Counted from the first letter of the stretch, positions 26,150 through 35,416 are shown. The stretch is DNA of 64,000 nt from Lachnospiraceae bacterium (GCA_015258065.1 JABZIZ010000010.1:1-64000); one strand, 5' to 3'. Translations and numbers: made by a program. The notes: generated by a model from the sequence alone, not told the origin.

Positions 26150-27802
26150 GTGAAACTTGAAATCGACCACAAATGCGTGGAGTACAAAGAAGGAACGCGG
26201 TTTGAAACCATTGCAGCCGATTTCCAGCACAACTACCCGGATCGCATTGCGCTCGTGATTTACAATGGAAAAATTAGAGAGCTGTTCAAAAAAGCAAACC
26301 GGGACGGAACGCTGTCCTTTTTAACCCTTTCCTCTGCGGCGGGGCACATGGCTTATCATCGCACCGCCTGTATGATGTTGCTGAAAGCGGTCAGAGACGT
26401 GGCTTGCAGTGAAACGGTGGATGTGAAGGTGGAGTTTACCGTCGGTTATGGGTTCTACTGCACTTTTCGCAACACCGACAGGACGCCGGAAGCTTCCTTT
26501 CTGGAAAAGATAGAAAAGCGAATGGAGGAGTTGAGGGATCAGAAGATTCCCATCCGGAAGAGAGATACACCGATGGAAGAAGCCCTGCAGATTTTTGAAA
26601 AGCAGGGGATGTTGGATAAGGTGCAGCTTTTCCGTTATCGGGCGTCTTCCAGCGTCAATGTCTACAATCTGGACGGCTTTTATGATTATTATTATGGCTA
26701 TATGCTGCCGGACACTTCTTATGTCACCAAATTCCATCTGCAAAGGCAACACGACGGTTTCCTTTTGGTTCTGCCTCCGCAGGAAAAGCCGGATGTACTG
26801 GTCAAGACCTCTTCCAGAGAAAAGGTGTTCAACCAGATGATCCTAAGCACACACTGGGGACGCATGATGCAGGTGCAGAATGTGGCGGATCTCAACGATT
26901 GTGTGGTGAGCGGGAAGGTGAATCAGCTGATCCTGGTGCAGGAAGCGCTCTTTGAGCGCAGGATCGGAGAAATTGCCAAACATATCTATGACCGGCCACA
27001 TGTCAAGATGGTGATGATTGCTGGCCCCAGTTCTTCCGGCAAGACATCGTTCGCCAACCGTCTCTGTATTCAGCTGCGTACCTTTGGCAGGACGCCGCAT
27101 CTGATCAGTCTGGATAATTATTATAAAAACCGGGAGGATACACCCAAAAATCCGGACGGCAGCTATAACTTTGAGACAATTGATGCGATTGATGTGGAGT
27201 ATTTTAACGAAAGCATGAAAACACTGTTGGCGGGCGGAACCGTGGAGATTCCTCGCTTCAATTTTGTCAAGGGAGAACGGGAGAAATTTGGCGAGAAGCT
27301 GAAAATCGGAGAGTCGGATATTCTGGTCTTCGAGGGAATTCACGGTCTGAATGAAGAGATGAGTTATGCGCTGCCGTCGGAATCCAAATATAAAATTTAT
27401 ATCAGCTGCCTGACCACGCTCAACATTGACAGCCATAACCGGATTTCCACAACGGATGCGCGTATCCTCAGGCGGATTGTTCGCGATGCCAGAACCAGAG
27501 GATCCAGTGCGGCTGAAACCATCGGCATGTGGAAGTCGATCCGGGCGGGGGAGGAGGCTTATATTTTTCCCTTCCAGGAAGAGGCGGACGAGATGTTTAA
27601 TTCCGCGGCCATCTATGAATTCGCCGTCTTAAAGCAGTATGCGGTTCCCCTCCTCTATCAGATCCAGCAAGATGCGCCGGAGCGATTGGAAGCCAACAGG
27701 TTGCTGAAATTTCTTGGTTATTTTCTGGCGGTGGACTCGCAGATCCTCCCGAACAACAGCATTTGCAGGGAGTTTGTGGGTGGATCTATCTTTCATGTTT
27801 AA
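26150..27802 (+). CDS. Nucleoside (uridine-type) kinase with TGS-like N-terminus
   Basis: 550 residues from GTG 26150, behind AGGAGG at 26138-26143. The N-terminal third resembles the TGS and second-additional domains of threonyl-tRNA synthetase (VEYKEGTRFETIAADF, HMAYHRTACM). The C-terminal half is a P-loop phosphoribulokinase/uridine kinase with GPSSSGKTS from Gly292, SLDNYYKNRED and FEGIHGLNE. This fused architecture is common in Clostridia and usually annotated nucleoside kinase; the substrate is not proven. It lies 12 bp after the NIF3 gene, so the two are co-transcribed. Confidence 0.9.
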   Translation: MKLEIDHKCVEYKEGTRFETIAADFQHNYPDRIALVIYNGKIRELFKKANRDGTLSFLTLSSAAGHMAYHRTACMMLLKAVRDVACSETVDVKVEFTVGYGFYCTFRNTDRTPEASFLEKIEKRMEELRDQKIPIRKRDTPMEEALQIFEKQGMLDKVQLFRYRASSSVNVYNLDGFYDYYYGYMLPDTSYVTKFHLQRQHDGFLLVLPPQEKPDVLVKTSSREKVFNQMILSTHWGRMMQVQNVADLNDCVVSGKVNQLILVQEALFERRIGEIAKHIYDRPHVKMVMIAGPSSSGKTSFANRLCIQLRTFGRTPHLISLDNYYKNREDTPKNPDGSYNFETIDAIDVEYFNESMKTLLAGGTVEIPRFNFVKGEREKFGEKLKIGESDILVFEGIHGLNEEMSYALPSESKYKIYISCLTTLNIDSHNRISTTDARILRRIVRDARTRGSSAAETIGMWKSIRAGEEAYIFPFQEEADEMFNSAAIYEFAVLKQYAVPLLYQIQQDAPERLEANRLLKFLGYFLAVDSQILPNNSICREFVGGSIFHV

Positions 27803-27806
27803 TCTG

Positions 27807-27815
27807 TGCTAGAAT
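27807..27815 (+). promoter_or_regulatory. Extended -10 promoter of rnpB
   Basis: TGCTAGAAT is a TGn extended -10. The start expected 7 bp downstream, about 27822, coincides with the 5' end of the RNase P RNA. No good -35 is present. Confidence 0.6.
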
Positions 27816-27822
27816 GCTCAAA

Positions 27823-28162
27823 AAGCAGGTTGGATGATCGCGGCTCTTTCTTTTAAAAAGAGAGAGACGAGGAAAGTCCGGGCTTCAAAGGGCGGGATGC
27901 CGGATAACGTCCGGCGGAGGTGACTCCCGGGAAAGTGCAACAGAGAAGAAACCGCTGGTTTTCCAGTAAGGGTGAAACGGCAGTGTAAGAGACTACCGCA
28001 CAGCTGGTAACAGTTGTGGCAATGTAAACCCCATCCGAAGCAAGACCGCAGAGGAACGATAAGCTTGCCCGGCTTGTTCCAGGTAGGTCGCTTGAGACTG
28101 ATGGCAACATCAGCCCTAGATAGATGATCATCGAAGACATAACCCGGCTTATAGACCTGCTT
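27823..28162 (+). ncRNA. rnpB: RNase P RNA (class A-like)
   Basis: The catalytic RNA that removes 5' leaders from pre-tRNAs. Diagnostic conserved pieces in order: GAGGAAAGTCCGGGCT, CCGGATAACGTCCGG, GGGAAAGTGCAACAGAGA, GGGTGAAACGGCAGTG, AAGAGACTACCGC, and the 3' block AGATAGATGATC with CATAACCCGGCTTATAG. Helix P1 is AAGCAGGT (27823-27830) with ACCTGCTT (28155-28162), and an eight-T run follows to 28168, so the terminator is P1 itself. The layout matches the ancestral class A rather than the Bacillus class B form. It fills the only spacer in the window longer than 300 bp. Confidence 0.96.
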
Positions 28163-28179
28163 TTTTTTATGATGCGTAG

Positions 28180-29016
28180 ATGAAAAAGCATTGGACGGCT
28201 CGAATTCTATGGTGTTTTCTTCTTCCTGTACTCAGCGCCTTGCTTCTTGCAGGCAGGGCGCTGGCGCCGGATGAAGGCTTTGCGGTTCGCCTCTATCTGG
28301 AGGCGGACCTCTTTGCCATCCGGCCGCTTTCAAGCGGAGACGTGGCTTCCTCTTTTGAGAGAGTCAGACCTTCTGTAGTGCAAATCGTCGGGAAAGATAC
28401 GTTTGGAAGCGGAAACATCTATGAGATTACAAAGACCGAGGTCAAAATTCTGACCTGCGCCCACGTCTGTGCAGATAAGAACAGGGGGAGTGATGCGGAG
28501 AAGGAGACAGGAGAAATCTGCATCACTTTTTTTAATGGATATTCTGCGCGAGCGACAAGCCTCTTCTTAGATCGGAACGCAGATCTGGCGCTTCTGTCGG
28601 TTCGAACGAAAGAGATTCCGGCAAGCATTCTTCTTCAGTTAAAAAAAGCAGCCCTGTCGAAAGATCTGCCATCTGTCGGAAGCCCTTTGTTTCTCGTGCA
28701 TGAAGCGGAACCCCCTTTTACGGACAAAAAGAATGCCGCCTCCGGAAGACAAACGGCAAATACGAATCTTCCGCGGCGGGAAGTTTTCATGGAGGTTTTT
28801 GCGGGTACGGTTTACCGGCAGAAAACGCTGGTGAAGGAACTGGGCAAAGAGAGAATATATGCAAACTGTCAGGCGCTTCCCGGTATGAGCGGAGGAGGGG
28901 CCTTTGATGACAAAGGAGGTTATATCGGTATGCTGGAGGGTGGAACCTTTCAGAATGAAGCCTTCCTGATTCCGACGTCGGAGATCCTGCGTATCGTCCA
29001 TCAGGAAGGGCATTGA
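28180..29016 (+). CDS. Membrane-anchored trypsin-like serine protease
   Basis: 278 residues. A hydrophobic N-terminal segment (residues ~8-28, WCFLLPVLSALLLAG) is a signal peptide or anchor, so the enzyme is extracytoplasmic. A chymotrypsin/HtrA-type triad is visible: His95 in TCAHVC, Asp135 in NADLALLSV and Ser237 in GMSGGGAFD. There is no PDZ domain and only about 250 residues after the signal, so it is a minimal HtrA-like protease of unknown target. It begins 12 bp after the rnpB T run and has no separate promoter that I can see. It is followed by a 17-bp tandem array. Confidence 0.8.
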   Translation: MKKHWTARILWCFLLPVLSALLLAGRALAPDEGFAVRLYLEADLFAIRPLSSGDVASSFERVRPSVVQIVGKDTFGSGNIYEITKTEVKILTCAHVCADKNRGSDAEKETGEICITFFNGYSARATSLFLDRNADLALLSVRTKEIPASILLQLKKAALSKDLPSVGSPLFLVHEAEPPFTDKKNAASGRQTANTNLPRREVFMEVFAGTVYRQKTLVKELGKERIYANCQALPGMSGGGAFDDKGGYIGMLEGGTFQNEAFLIPTSEILRIVHQEGH

Positions 29017-29036
29017 AACCGAAAAGCGGAGTGGAA

Positions 29037-29172
29037 GACAGTGAGGTCGGGAAGAAGTCAAGGCTAGGAAGACAGCGAGGTCAGGAAGATGGCAAGGCTG
29101 GCAAGGAAGCGCTGCCAGGAGGACGGCAAGGCTAGCAAGGAAATGATGCCAGGAAAACGGCAAGAGCAGGAA
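29037..29172. repeat. Tandem array, eight 17-bp units (dimeric)
   Basis: Units of exactly 17 bp begin at 29037, 29054, 29071, 29088, 29105, 29122, 29139 and 29156, consensus roughly GACGGCAAGGCTAGGAA. Units 4 and 6 are near-identical and 5 and 7 are near-identical, giving a 34-bp dimer, with units 1 and 3 also matching. A ninth partial unit runs into the ribosome-binding region of the next gene (GGAAGGAAG at 29169-29177). The unit sequence is unrelated to the array at 23298 apart from the shared GGGAA/AGGAA end. Confidence 0.88.
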
Positions 29173-29183
29173 GGAAGCACGGG

Positions 29184-29876
29184 ATGAAAAAGAAAAAAGG
29201 GGTAATTTCGGATCCCTGTAAAGATGCAGAGGAAAGGTTTGCGCAGAAATTTCGGGTAGTGGAGACGATCGGTGCCCTTGACGATGCGGAAACGTATTAT
29301 ACCACATCTGATTTTCAGAATCTGGACAGAGGATACCGCAGACATTGCGGACCGACGGCTCTGACCAATGCTTTGTTGACCATCCGGGGGGCGTTGCATC
29401 GGGGAAAAGGCACAGAAGAGGCTCAGCCTGCGAGAGACTTCTCCGCAGAAAAAGTGTTTTCCCGGGTGGCTCATATCGGCATGCACAGACTGCTTTACTG
29501 GAATACAGATCTGTTTCATCGTTTTGGGGGAACGTCCAATCTGCTGGCACCTCTTTATGCGCTGACCTGCTTCCGTGCCTTTTGCCAGAAAAAGGTGCGC
29601 CCGGGCATGATTTTACCGGCATGGAGACCGTTCTTACAACACGCTTTTTCCAAAGGGGCGCTTGTCTATCTGGAACTGCTCTTCCACCCCTGCTACGGAA
29701 GCCATCATCTTCTGGCGAGCGTCATGCTCCGGTTGGAGGGAGAAGACGGGAGGACGACCAAATACTATTTGAAGCTGGCAGACGGCTGGGGAAAGTCGCC
29801 ACGCTACCTTCCGGTGGAAGAATTGTATTTCAGTCAGTTCTTTGCAATCTATTGCGGATGTTGCAATTTTTTTTAA
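29184..29876 (+). CDS. Unrecognised protein with a papain/C39-like residue pattern
   Basis: 230 residues, no signal peptide or clear membrane helix. I do not recognise the family. Three spaced motifs fit a papain-like or peptidase C39-like fold: Cys55 in RHCGPTALTN, His174/His175 in YGSHHLLA, and Asp200 in LADGWGK. C39-like domains mature peptides during export, and similar folds also act as acyltransferases. It lies downstream of the trypsin-like protease across the 17-bp array and just upstream of a surface-polymer operon, so it could belong to either. The call is from motif order only. Confidence 0.55.
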   Translation: MKKKKGVISDPCKDAEERFAQKFRVVETIGALDDAETYYTTSDFQNLDRGYRRHCGPTALTNALLTIRGALHRGKGTEEAQPARDFSAEKVFSRVAHIGMHRLLYWNTDLFHRFGGTSNLLAPLYALTCFRAFCQKKVRPGMILPAWRPFLQHAFSKGALVYLELLFHPCYGSHHLLASVMLRLEGEDGRTTKYYLKLADGWGKSPRYLPVEELYFSQFFAIYCGCCNFF

Positions 29877-29901
29877 AAAGTGATAAAAATAGAGTTCAAC
29901 G

Positions 29902-30759
29902 ATGAAGACAGAAAAAAAAGACAGTGCGAAAATCATTGTGACCACACACAAGAAATACCGGATGCCGAAGGATCCCCTGTATCTTCCCTTGCAGGTGGGA
30001 GCCGGCGTCGAGAAGAAGGGCGTGAAAACGCCTTCTCTTGGTTATGCCTGCGATGATACGGGAGCAAACATCTCGAAGAAGAACCCGCTTTTCTGTGAAC
30101 TGACGGGGCTTTACTGGGCGTGGAAGAACCTGGACGCCGAATACATCGGACTGGTTCATTACCGGCGCTATTTTGGAAGAGACCGTTATGCGTACCGCAA
30201 GCATCTGCCTCAGTGGGTGAGACTGCATTCTCCCTGGACCAAGATTCTGAAATCGGAAGATGTGGAGCGGTTAATGGAAAAATACCGTGTTCTTGTGCCC
30301 GCAAAACGCCGATATTATATTGAAACGCTATATTCCCATTACGAACATACCCACTTTGTCCATCATCTGCATGTGACAAGAGGGATCATCTCCAAGCTCT
30401 GCCCTGAATATTTGACGGTGTATGACCGCGTCTTGAAGCAGACGAGCGGTTATATGTTTAATATGATGGTCATGGATCGCGCTCTCCTGGACGATTATTG
30501 TTCCTGGCTCTTTCCGATTCTGTTTGAGTTAGAGCAGAAGATCGATGTCACGGAACTGTCCTATTATCAGGGAAGGTACTGTGGAAGAGTGGGCGAGATC
30601 ATCTTCAATGTTTGGCTCGCTTATCAGCTGGAGAGTGGGAGACTTGCGCGGAACGAGGTTTTAGAGCTTCCCTATATCTATATGGAGAAAATCGACTGGA
30701 TTAAAAAGGTAAAATCTTTTTTACTGGCGAAGTTTCTTCACAAACGATATGAGCAGTGA
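29902..30759 (+). CDS. DUF4422 glycosyltransferase
   Basis: 285 residues. The start KIIVTTHKKYRMP, NPLFCELTGLYWAWKN, and YIGLVHYRRYF are the family signature of DUF4422 proteins, found in capsule and exopolysaccharide clusters and predicted to be GT-A-type transferases. No membrane span. It opens the surface-polymer operon; licD follows within a few bases. Donor and acceptor are unknown. Confidence 0.85.
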   Translation: MKTEKKDSAKIIVTTHKKYRMPKDPLYLPLQVGAGVEKKGVKTPSLGYACDDTGANISKKNPLFCELTGLYWAWKNLDAEYIGLVHYRRYFGRDRYAYRKHLPQWVRLHSPWTKILKSEDVERLMEKYRVLVPAKRRYYIETLYSHYEHTHFVHHLHVTRGIISKLCPEYLTVYDRVLKQTSGYMFNMMVMDRALLDDYCSWLFPILFELEQKIDVTELSYYQGRYCGRVGEIIFNVWLAYQLESGRLARNEVLELPYIYMEKIDWIKKVKSFLLAKFLHKRYEQ

Positions 30760-30764
30760 GGCAG

Positions 30765-31739
30765 ATGATCAAGCTTAGTACAGTCGATCTTTTTAAGTAT
30801 ATGATTCCGCAGAATTCGGTGGTTCTGAAGGAAGAGGAGCTTCTTCTTTTACAAAAAGAAGAACTTTCGATTCTGAACGACATTCAGGACCTTTGCGAAG
30901 AAGAAGGGATCTCCTTCATGCTAGGCGGAGGAACCGCTCTGGGGGCAGTGCGCCATCAGGGCTTTATTCCGTGGGACGATGATGTGGATCTCAATATGCC
31001 CCGCCCGGATTATGAACGCTTCATCCGTGCTTTTTCCCAAAAGTATGGGGATCGGTACTGGCTTCATACGCCGGAGAAGACAAAGGGATATGCGCTGCTT
31101 TTAGCCAGAGTCCGCAAGAAGGGGACCTGTGTACGGACCAGAGAAGATTTTTTCAACCGGGAATGTGGCGCCTTCATCGATATTTTTGTGATAGAAAATA
31201 CCTTCGGAAATCCGCTTATGCGGAAGCTGCACGGGCTTCTCTGCCTTGCTGCTGGCTTCCTCCTTTCCTGCAGGAAGTTCTACAGGGAGAGGAAATACAT
31301 GAGGCGGATGTTAATGCAGTCGAAGAGCGTGTTAGATGCGCATGCCTACCGGAGTGCCAAGGTGAGTTTCTTCTTGAAGATCACGATTGGAAGAGCGATA
31401 TCCTTTGCCGGGATTGACGCATGGCGACGCTTTGCCTTAAAATGTTACCGTTTGTGTAACAATAATCGGTCGACCTATGTGACGACACCTGCCGGGAGGA
31501 AACATTTCTTTGGGGAGCTCTACCTTAGAAAAGATTTTCTTCGGTGCACCATGCTTCCTTTTGCAGGTAGAAAGAGGCCGTGTACGGCGGATTATCAGAC
31601 TTATCTGACGAGATTATACGGGGATTACCTGCGGATACCGAAGCCGGAGGAGAGGGAAAAGCACTCTTTTTTCAAACCGTATTCGCTCACAAGAGATCTC
31701 GCTTCTTATAGCGGGAAGAAGCCGGGAGGGAACCTTTGA
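30765..31739 (+). CDS. LicD-family phosphotransferase
   Basis: 324 residues from ATG 30765; a GTG at 30756 in frame overlaps the previous stop but has no ribosome-binding site. LicD signatures: FMLGGGTALGAVRHQGFIPW followed by the metal-binding DDDVD at 71-75, and MPRPDYERF. LicD proteins transfer phosphocholine or a related phospho-group from a CDP-activated donor onto surface glycans. With a cytidylyltransferase gene immediately downstream, a CDP-linked donor is likely, though no choline kinase or uptake gene is near. Confidence 0.9.
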   Translation: MIKLSTVDLFKYMIPQNSVVLKEEELLLLQKEELSILNDIQDLCEEEGISFMLGGGTALGAVRHQGFIPWDDDVDLNMPRPDYERFIRAFSQKYGDRYWLHTPEKTKGYALLLARVRKKGTCVRTREDFFNRECGAFIDIFVIENTFGNPLMRKLHGLLCLAAGFLLSCRKFYRERKYMRRMLMQSKSVLDAHAYRSAKVSFFLKITIGRAISFAGIDAWRRFALKCYRLCNNNRSTYVTTPAGRKHFFGELYLRKDFLRCTMLPFAGRKRPCTADYQTYLTRLYGDYLRIPKPEEREKHSFFKPYSLTRDLASYSGKKPGGNL

Positions 31740-32452
31740 ATATAGCCGTTATTTTTGCAGGAGGCACCGGAAAGCGGATGCACAGCGGCGCTATTCCGAA
31801 GCAGTTTTTGGAATTGCACGGAAAACCGCTGATTGTCTATACGTTAGAGAAGTTCCAGAATCATCAGGATATTGACGCCATTGTCGTGGTTTGTCTCAAA
31901 AGCTGGATTGCCAGGTTGGAGAAGTTGGTGGACACCTACGGTTTGAACAAGGTGAGAGCCATCACGCCCGGAGGGGAGACTCCGCAGGAATCTGCTTTTC
32001 AGGGACTTTTAAAGGTGAGGGAGTTTGCAAAAGACGATGATATCGTGCTGGTGCACGACGGCGTCAGACCTCTGGTCGATGAGTCCACGATTACAAAGGG
32101 AATCGCCTGTACGAGAAAAAACGGAAACGCCATTACCGTGACGCCGGCCATTGAAACGATCTTTCTGGATAATACGAGAGAGGGCGAGGTCGGACAGATT
32201 CTGGACCGCTCCCAGTGTTTGATGGCAAGAGCTCCGCAGTGTTTCTTGTTAGGAGAGTTGTACCGCGCACAGAAGACTTCTCTGGAAAAAGGGGAGAAAT
32301 TCATCGACAGCGCTTCTTTGATGAAGGCATACGGGCACAAACTTTACACGGTGGAAGGGGTGCCGGAGAACATCAAGATTACAACGCCGATTGACTTTTA
32401 TATGTTCAGCGCCATTATAGACGCAAAGGAAAGCTCCAAGGTGTTTGGCTGA
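31736..32452 (+). CDS. IspD/TarI-family cytidylyltransferase
   Basis: 238 residues from TTG 31736, behind GGGAGGG at 31723-31729. The nucleotide-binding start IFAGGTGKRM and PKQFLELHGKPLIVYTLEKF identify the family that makes CDP-methylerythritol (IspD) or CDP-ribitol (TarI). HDGVRPLVD and the closing VPENIKITTPIDFYM are shared by both. Context (TagF-like polymerase, LicD, polymer exporter) favours TarI, making CDP-ribitol or CDP-glycerol-like donor. No TarJ-type reductase is adjacent; the SDR at 35413 may stand in. It overlaps licD by 4 bp. Confidence 0.85.
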   Translation: MNIAVIFAGGTGKRMHSGAIPKQFLELHGKPLIVYTLEKFQNHQDIDAIVVVCLKSWIARLEKLVDTYGLNKVRAITPGGETPQESAFQGLLKVREFAKDDDIVLVHDGVRPLVDESTITKGIACTRKNGNAITVTPAIETIFLDNTREGEVGQILDRSQCLMARAPQCFLLGELYRAQKTSLEKGEKFIDSASLMKAYGHKLYTVEGVPENIKITTPIDFYMFSAIIDAKESSKVFG

Positions 32453-32528
32453 TCCTGCAGGGAAGAAACCGGAGCTTTCAGAAATCCCGGAAAGCATCCA
32501 AGTTTTTTGTTAAAAGAAGGAAGAAGAA

Positions 32529-33815
32529 ATGCCGGTATTCAAAGTATTCAAAAGAAAACTGAAGCGTGTAGGCCCCGTAATGGTAGAAGGGGGGCTGATC
32601 AATCGAACCCAGGTTGCCACCAAACAGGCAAAACAATGGGTGGATCGCACCATTGGTTACGAGGCAAGACGGATCCTGTCCCGTAAGCAAAAGATCAGAC
32701 CCAAACAGGTGATGTTTATTACCTTTCAGCATGAATACGCCTGCAATCCGAGGTATATCTGCGAAGCTCTTTTGCGGGAAGGGGCAGACGTCGATATCTA
32801 CTGGGCAGTCGAAGATCCGCTCTTTGCCAGGGACCTGCCGGACCGTGCCAATGTGCATGCGGTCAAAATCAATTCTTATGAATATTTTGAAGCCGCCATG
32901 TCTTCCAGAGTGATTGTCATCAACTCCCTCTTAGGAGATAAATTCTATCCGTTCCCGGTGAAGAAGGGACAGGTGGTCATCGAAACCTGGCACGGCTCTT
33001 TGGGCATCAAACGCTTTGACCTTGCCCACTACAACACCAATGTGTCCTGGCCGGAGGCGGCGAAGAGAACGGGAGAGCTTACGACCTTCTGCATTTCCAA
33101 TTCGTCCTTTGAAGACAGCGTTTTTCGGGAGACTTTTTGGAAAAATACCAGAATCCTTCATGCAGGGCATGCGAGGAACGACATCTTTTTTGACACCTAT
33201 CAGGAAGAGAGAAAGCGTTGGAAGGAGAAGTTTCTGAAGGAGAACGGACTTGACGAGAAGGTGAAGCTTGCTCTCTACGCACCGACCTTCCGGGATGATC
33301 ATAACTTTGCCGTCTATGATTTGCAGGCGGATCGGGTCTTGGATGCACTGGAAAAACGGTTTGGCGGGGAGTGGCGCCTGCTTCTGCGTTATCACGACAA
33401 CGACAAAAAGACGGAGAGCAAGTTAAACAATGTGAAATCCGGTCGTGTCATAGATGTGACCTCCCTTCCGGATATTCAGGAGTTGCTTTCCTTTGTGGAT
33501 GCGGGAATCACGGATTACTCCTCCTGGATTTATGATTTTATCCTGGGGGGGAAGCCCGGCTTTATCTATGCCAGAGACATTGAGCTTTATAACAACGAGA
33601 GGGGCTTCTATTTCACCTTGGAAGAATCGCCCTTTCCGGTCGCTAAGAACAACGACGAAATGGAAGAGAATATCCTGAAATTTGACGACGCACGGTACCG
33701 GGCGGAGGTCAAGAAGTTCCTGGAGGATAAGGGCTGTATAGACGACGGCCATGCAGGAGAGAGGGTGGCATCGTTGATTACCAGAATTACGCAAAAGAAG
33801 CCGGTCGTAAGATGA
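32529..33815 (+). CDS. CDP-glycerol/ribitol glycerophosphotransferase (TagF/TarL type)
   Basis: 428 residues. The Glyphos_transf domain is visible from about residue 50: FITFQHEYACNP, VVIETWHGSLGIKRFD, and NDIFFD near residue 220, then the TDYSSWIYDFILGGKPGFIY segment where the conserved Asp and Ser/His residues of TagF lie. It polymerises glycerol- or ribitol-phosphate from CDP donors onto a lipid-linked acceptor at the inner membrane face. A 76-bp gap without a terminator separates it from the cytidylyltransferase, and the exporter gene overlaps its end by 4 bp. Confidence 0.9.
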   Translation: MPVFKVFKRKLKRVGPVMVEGGLINRTQVATKQAKQWVDRTIGYEARRILSRKQKIRPKQVMFITFQHEYACNPRYICEALLREGADVDIYWAVEDPLFARDLPDRANVHAVKINSYEYFEAAMSSRVIVINSLLGDKFYPFPVKKGQVVIETWHGSLGIKRFDLAHYNTNVSWPEAAKRTGELTTFCISNSSFEDSVFRETFWKNTRILHAGHARNDIFFDTYQEERKRWKEKFLKENGLDEKVKLALYAPTFRDDHNFAVYDLQADRVLDALEKRFGGEWRLLLRYHDNDKKTESKLNNVKSGRVIDVTSLPDIQELLSFVDAGITDYSSWIYDFILGGKPGFIYARDIELYNNERGFYFTLEESPFPVAKNNDEMEENILKFDDARYRAEVKKFLEDKGCIDDGHAGERVASLITRITQKKPVVR

Positions 33816-34591
33816 ATAGCCTGATCACATCCGTCAAGAAAAATGCCTTTCTGTTTTCCGAGCTGGTCAAAAGGGATTTCAAGCAGAAATATAAGCGCAG
33901 CATTCTGGGAATGGGATGGAGCATCCTCTCGCCCCTGATGACGCTCTTTGTCATGAAGCTGGTCTTTACCAATTTTTTCGGAAAGAGTATGCCGCATTAT
34001 ACCATCTACCTTTTTTCCGGCAACCTGGTGCTTGCTTACTACAAAGAGGCAACCAAGAACGGGATGAATGCGCTGGTAACCAATGCTAAGATTTTTACGA
34101 AAATCAACGTGCCGAAGTATCTCTTTCTTCTCTCCAAAAACGTTTCGGCTCTTGTGAATTTTCTACTTACGTTGATTGTGTATTTCGCTTTTTGTATTTT
34201 TGACGGCATTTATTTTCATCCGCGCATGCTGATGCTGATTTATCCGATTCTGGGACTCCTGCTGTTGTGCATCGGAGTGGGAATGATTCTCTCCGCCGCC
34301 TTTGTCTTTTTCAGGGATGTCAGATATCTCTATGATGTGTTTTTAACCCTGTTAACCTACCTCTCTGCCATCTTTTATTCCGTCGATCAGTTCAAGGAGC
34401 CGTGGAAGAGAGAAATGTTTCTTTTGAATCCGGTGTATGTGTTTATCAAATACTTCCGTGTGATTGTGATTGACGGCAAAATTCCGTCGCTGGCGTACCA
34501 CTTGCTCTGCCTGTTTTATGCGCTGTTTTTCCTGCTCATCGGCGCCCATGTTTACAAGAAGCACAATCACCAGTTCCTCTATTATTTGTAA
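33812..34591 (+). CDS. ABC-2 type polymer exporter permease (TagG/Wzm type)
   Basis: 259 residues with about six hydrophobic helices and the ABC2 membrane signature. The cytoplasmic start ELVKRDFKQKYKRSILGMGW is typical of TagG/Wzm polysaccharide export permeases, and the last third (NPVYVFIKYFRVIVIDGKIP) matches as well. It pairs with the ATPase encoded 9 bp downstream and would export the phosphopolymer built by this operon. It overlaps the TagF-like gene by 4 bp. Confidence 0.92.
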   Translation: MNSLITSVKKNAFLFSELVKRDFKQKYKRSILGMGWSILSPLMTLFVMKLVFTNFFGKSMPHYTIYLFSGNLVLAYYKEATKNGMNALVTNAKIFTKINVPKYLFLLSKNVSALVNFLLTLIVYFAFCIFDGIYFHPRMLMLIYPILGLLLLCIGVGMILSAAFVFFRDVRYLYDVFLTLLTYLSAIFYSVDQFKEPWKREMFLLNPVYVFIKYFRVIVIDGKIPSLAYHLLCLFYALFFLLIGAHVYKKHNHQFLYYL

Positions 34592-34600
34592 GGCGGGTTT

Positions 34601-35416
34601 ATGTCGGTTATTGAATGCAATCATGTGAGCATCCGTTATGTAACGGGTGATTTTAAAGCAATCGGGTTAAAAGAATATGTCGTTCGCAAACTTTCCCATC
34701 ATTATCATGTGAAAGAGTTCTGGGCGGACAAAGAGATTACGTTTCGCTTGGAAAAGGGAGATATGCTCGGAATCATCGGCACCAACGGAGCCGGAAAGAG
34801 CACTCTCTTAAAGGCGGTGACCGGCATCATGGTGCCGACTTCGGGTACACTGCATACGGAAGGCTCGATTGCGGCACTGTTGGAGCTTGCCAGCGGCTTT
34901 GACGATGAGATGACGGTAAGAGAGAATACTTATCTTCGGGGCGCACTATTAGGCTATACCAGAGAATTTCTGGATGAAAAATACGAGGAAATCATTGCTT
35001 TTGCAGAACTGGAGGAGTTTCAGGATTATGAATTCAAGCAGCTCTCCAGCGGGATGAAGAGCAGACTCGCTTTCTCCATTGCCTGTCTGGTTCACCCGAA
35101 TATCCTGATTCTGGATGAGGTGCTTTCTGTTGGCGACGGCGCATTTCGAAAGAAGAGCGGGAATAAAATGAAAGAGATTCTAAAAAGTGGAGTAACCACC
35201 ATCCTTGTTTCGCACATGTTGCAACAGGTGAGAGATCTCTGCAACAAGGTGCTGTGGCTGGATCACGGAAAACAGATTGCCTTCACCGACGAGGTGGAGC
35301 TTTATCTGGATGCGTACGAAGAATTTCTGAAGACCAAAAAGCTCCCGAAAACAAGAGAAGAAGTGGAGGCAATGGCGTTTGCCTTTGAGGCAAGACCGGC
35401 GGAAGAAAAGGCATGA
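34601..35416 (+). CDS. ABC transporter ATPase (TagH/Wzt type)
   Basis: 271 residues. Walker A GTNGAGKST from Gly60, signature LSSGMKSRL from Leu148, Walker B ILILDEVLSVGD. The GDxxF style loop after Walker B is typical of the polysaccharide/teichoic acid exporter subclass. There is no long C-terminal carbohydrate-binding domain, so it is a short TagH-type ATPase. Pairs with the permease upstream; overlaps the SDR gene by 4 bp. Confidence 0.94.
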   Translation: MSVIECNHVSIRYVTGDFKAIGLKEYVVRKLSHHYHVKEFWADKEITFRLEKGDMLGIIGTNGAGKSTLLKAVTGIMVPTSGTLHTEGSIAALLELASGFDDEMTVRENTYLRGALLGYTREFLDEKYEEIIAFAELEEFQDYEFKQLSSGMKSRLAFSIACLVHPNILILDEVLSVGDGAFRKKSGNKMKEILKSGVTTILVSHMLQQVRDLCNKVLWLDHGKQIAFTDEVELYLDAYEEFLKTKKLPKTREEVEAMAFAFEARPAEEKA

